From contig CAZBWE010000105.1 in NCBI GenBank assembly GCA_964495465.1, positions 1-7,297 on the forward strand: 7,297 bases of DNA, given 5' to 3'. The translations under genes were made by a program, and so were the position numbers. This DNA is from CAZBWE01 sp964495465. Its GTDB lineage: Bacteria; Planctomycetota; Phycisphaerae; Sedimentisphaerales; Anaerobacaceae. Below are positions 5,551-7,297 of this stretch, one piece after another (the stretch's first letter is position 1; the number at the start of each line of letters is the position of its first letter). Under the pieces are notes generated by a model. The model saw only the letters and a list, made by a program, of their open reading frames with translations. It was not told the DNA's origin and made no database searches.

Positions 5551-7293
5551 ATGAAGATAATCGCTCATCCGGCAACGCCAATAACGGCACTATTATTAAC
5601 CTTGGTCTTTATAAGCCCGCTTGCCGCAGAAGATTTCACTCTCTCAGACAACGCACTGATGACAATGCTTGACCAGACCAACAAACACGTCTTCTCAAAA
5701 TCGAGCATTGTCGAAAAAAGAGACATACCCGGGCCTGGGGTAGAATTTGACATCTACTTTCCGGGAACCACACCTGGCGAACGGAGTTTCCAATGTGTCG
5801 CTACGAAAAACGAGCCGAATAACCCATTATTTGCCTCTGACGTCAGGGTGTTCGATGCGTTCGCATTGAAGTTCACTTTGCTGGCCGTTGATGGAGACCC
5901 GTCGCCAAGTTACAAAGGCCGGCTTGTCGTGGGTGCTCTTATAAATGGTTCTTACCGTCCTGAGTGTGTGACATTGGATCCAGCGGATACAAATACGGCT
6001 GTTTCGCGAACACGGGTCGGACGCGACGATATGTCGAGTATCGGTATAACAATGCATATGCTATCTGCGGAAGGATGGGACCCGAATGGCACAACAATAA
6101 CCCTGCTTGTCGAACCGGCTCCAGGGGCGGTCGCAATTCCCAGAACCCCTGAGCCAGGACCACGAAGCAGTAATGGCAGAGTCATATACGTTGATGCCGG
6201 TGCAACCGGCAGTAATGACGGCTCAAGCTGGGCCAACGCCTTCAAGTTCCTGCAGGATGCCATAGCCATTTCCTCGAAGGGCGACGAGATTTGGGTGGCG
6301 CGTGGCGTTTATAAACCTAATCAGGGCAAGCAACCAGTCAGAGGCAACCGTGCCGCAACGTTTATGCTCAAGAGCGGTGTGGCAATTTATGGGGGATTTC
6401 CGGCCGGAGGCGGCAGGTGGGAAGACAGCAACCTGCTGGTTAATGAAACGATTCTGAGCGGCGACTTTAAGGGGGATGATGCCACGGTGAATAATCCGGC
6501 GATGCTGTTGACTGACCCTACGCGGTCTGATAATGCAATCCATGTGGTTACGGCCAGCGGAGCAGACGAGACTGCCGAGCTTGACGGATTCATCATAGCG
6601 GGCGGAAATGCCAACGGATCACAGCTTGCCAACCAGGGTGGCGGGTTATACGGCAAAGCTGGGAGCCCGACTATTGCCAACTGCATCTTCAAACTAAATT
6701 CGGCAGGACACGGAGGCGCCGGCTACTTCTGGCAGGGTAATCCCCAATTCATTAACTGCAGGTTCATTGACAACTATGCCGGAGGCAGCGGCGGAGCAAT
6801 GCACAGCGCGGAATGCAGCCCAGTCCTGGTCAATTGCATCTTCACCAGAAACTCGGCTGTTGAAAAAGGCGGCGCTATATACAACGAGGCAAACAACGCC
6901 TGTATCATAAATTGTACTATTACGCAAAATTACGCCTACGCGGGCGGCGGCGTATATAACCAAAAGAGCACACCCACAGTAACCAATTGCATCCTGTGGG
7001 GTAATACGAGTCGCTACGGTGCCGACGAGCCGGCGCAGCTTTATGGCATCAAAGTCGAGGCCAGCCACTGCTGTATCCAGGGACTGACCCCGCAGCTTGG
7101 CGGGAAGAATTGTCTCGCAGCCGACCCCCGGATTACCGATGTTGAGGCCGATGGCTACCGCCTCTCAGCCGGTTCGCCTTGCATCGACGCCGGTGACAGC
7201 GAGGCGATACCCGACGGCCTCGGAACCGACATAGACGGCAATTCCCGAATCACCGGCGCCGCGGTGGATATCGGCGCGGTCGAAGCTCGTTAG
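5551..7293 (+). CDS. Secreted right-handed beta-helix protein with choice-of-anchor Q-like C-terminus
   Basis: A 580-residue exported protein whose substrate or ligand is unknown. Residues 1-26 form a signal peptide (hydrophobic core ITALLLTLVFI, likely cleavage after LAA). Residues 27-200 are an uncharacterised, probably beta-rich domain, followed by a Pro-rich linker (197-205). From 210 the fold opens with VIYVDAGATGSNDGSSW, the usual entry into pectate-lyase-like beta-helices of environmental bacteria. Coils of 24-27 residues repeat at about 372-484: SPTIANCIF, PQFINCRF, SPVLVNCIF, ACIINCTI and TPTVTNCIL, each followed by Asn-rich and GG(A/G)-turn segments as in polymorphic outer-membrane-protein repeats. 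The tail GSPCIDAGD...DIDGNSR...VDIGAVE (541-578) matches the choice-of-anchor Q type. No polysaccharide-lyase catalytic residues can be assigned, so enzymatic activity is unproven; surface binding or adhesion is equally possible. The start is fixed by GGAGG 8 nt upstream. The gene stands alone after uvrC. Confidence 0.85.
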   Translation: MKIIAHPATPITALLLTLVFISPLAAEDFTLSDNALMTMLDQTNKHVFSKSSIVEKRDIPGPGVEFDIYFPGTTPGERSFQCVATKNEPNNPLFASDVRVFDAFALKFTLLAVDGDPSPSYKGRLVVGALINGSYRPECVTLDPADTNTAVSRTRVGRDDMSSIGITMHMLSAEGWDPNGTTITLLVEPAPGAVAIPRTPEPGPRSSNGRVIYVDAGATGSNDGSSWANAFKFLQDAIAISSKGDEIWVARGVYKPNQGKQPVRGNRAATFMLKSGVAIYGGFPAGGGRWEDSNLLVNETILSGDFKGDDATVNNPAMLLTDPTRSDNAIHVVTASGADETAELDGFIIAGGNANGSQLANQGGGLYGKAGSPTIANCIFKLNSAGHGGAGYFWQGNPQFINCRFIDNYAGGSGGAMHSAECSPVLVNCIFTRNSAVEKGGAIYNEANNACIINCTITQNYAYAGGGVYNQKSTPTVTNCILWGNTSRYGADEPAQLYGIKVEASHCCIQGLTPQLGGKNCLAADPRITDVEADGYRLSAGSPCIDAGDSEAIPDGLGTDIDGNSRITGAAVDIGAVEAR

Positions 7294-7297
7294 CAGC

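Noticed and set aside
5827..7068. Several minus-strand open frames opposite the beta-helix gene
   Set aside because: They overlap one another and are antisense to a gene with signal peptide, ribosome site and repeats; none has family features.
1..7297. Defence, mobile-element, CRISPR, tRNA or rRNA content
   Set aside because: I saw no integrase, transposase, terminal inverted repeats with target duplications, regularly spaced repeat-spacer pattern, or tRNA/rRNA signature on either strand.

Overview
The window reads as an ordinary chromosomal stretch from a Planctomycetota-like bacterium, most plausibly of the Phycisphaerae type. That placement is an inference from the mix of genes: a long B12-dependent ribonucleotide reductase with a TSCPD segment, a secreted beta-helix protein ending in a 'choice-of-anchor Q'-like tail, and many lone genes with spacious intergenic gaps. 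No 16S rRNA or other decisive marker is present.

Layout from left to right. Positions 1-2872 (minus strand) hold nrdJ, the adenosylcobalamin-dependent class II ribonucleotide reductase; its C-terminus is cut off by the left edge. Upstream of it (2873-3114) are a Shine-Dalgarno, two NrdR-box-like 16-mers exactly 31 bp apart, an 11-bp direct repeat and a plausible promoter. Positions 3115-3759 (minus) encode a small cytoplasmic SGNH/GDSL-family esterase. The divergent gap 3760-3961 contains an array of short TGGTWAM units facing complementary ACCARYT units, able to form two competing hairpins, then a consensus -10 box. Positions 3962-5434 (plus) encode UvrC of nucleotide excision repair, with both nuclease centres and the four-cysteine cluster intact but no C-terminal helix-hairpin-helix domain, and with a widespread-type palindromic repeat inserted in frame. 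Positions 5435-5550 carry a good promoter and a short structured leader. Positions 5551-7293 encode a secreted right-handed beta-helix protein.

The genes do not form one operon: the directions diverge and every gap is over 100 bp. nrdJ (dNTP supply) and uvrC (DNA repair) are loosely related in theme, but nothing in the sequence ties them together. I see no defence system, integrase, transposase, CRISPR array, tRNA or rRNA. The observations most worth following are the tandem NrdR boxes, the HhH-less UvrC with its inserted palindrome, and the leader RNA before the beta-helix gene.
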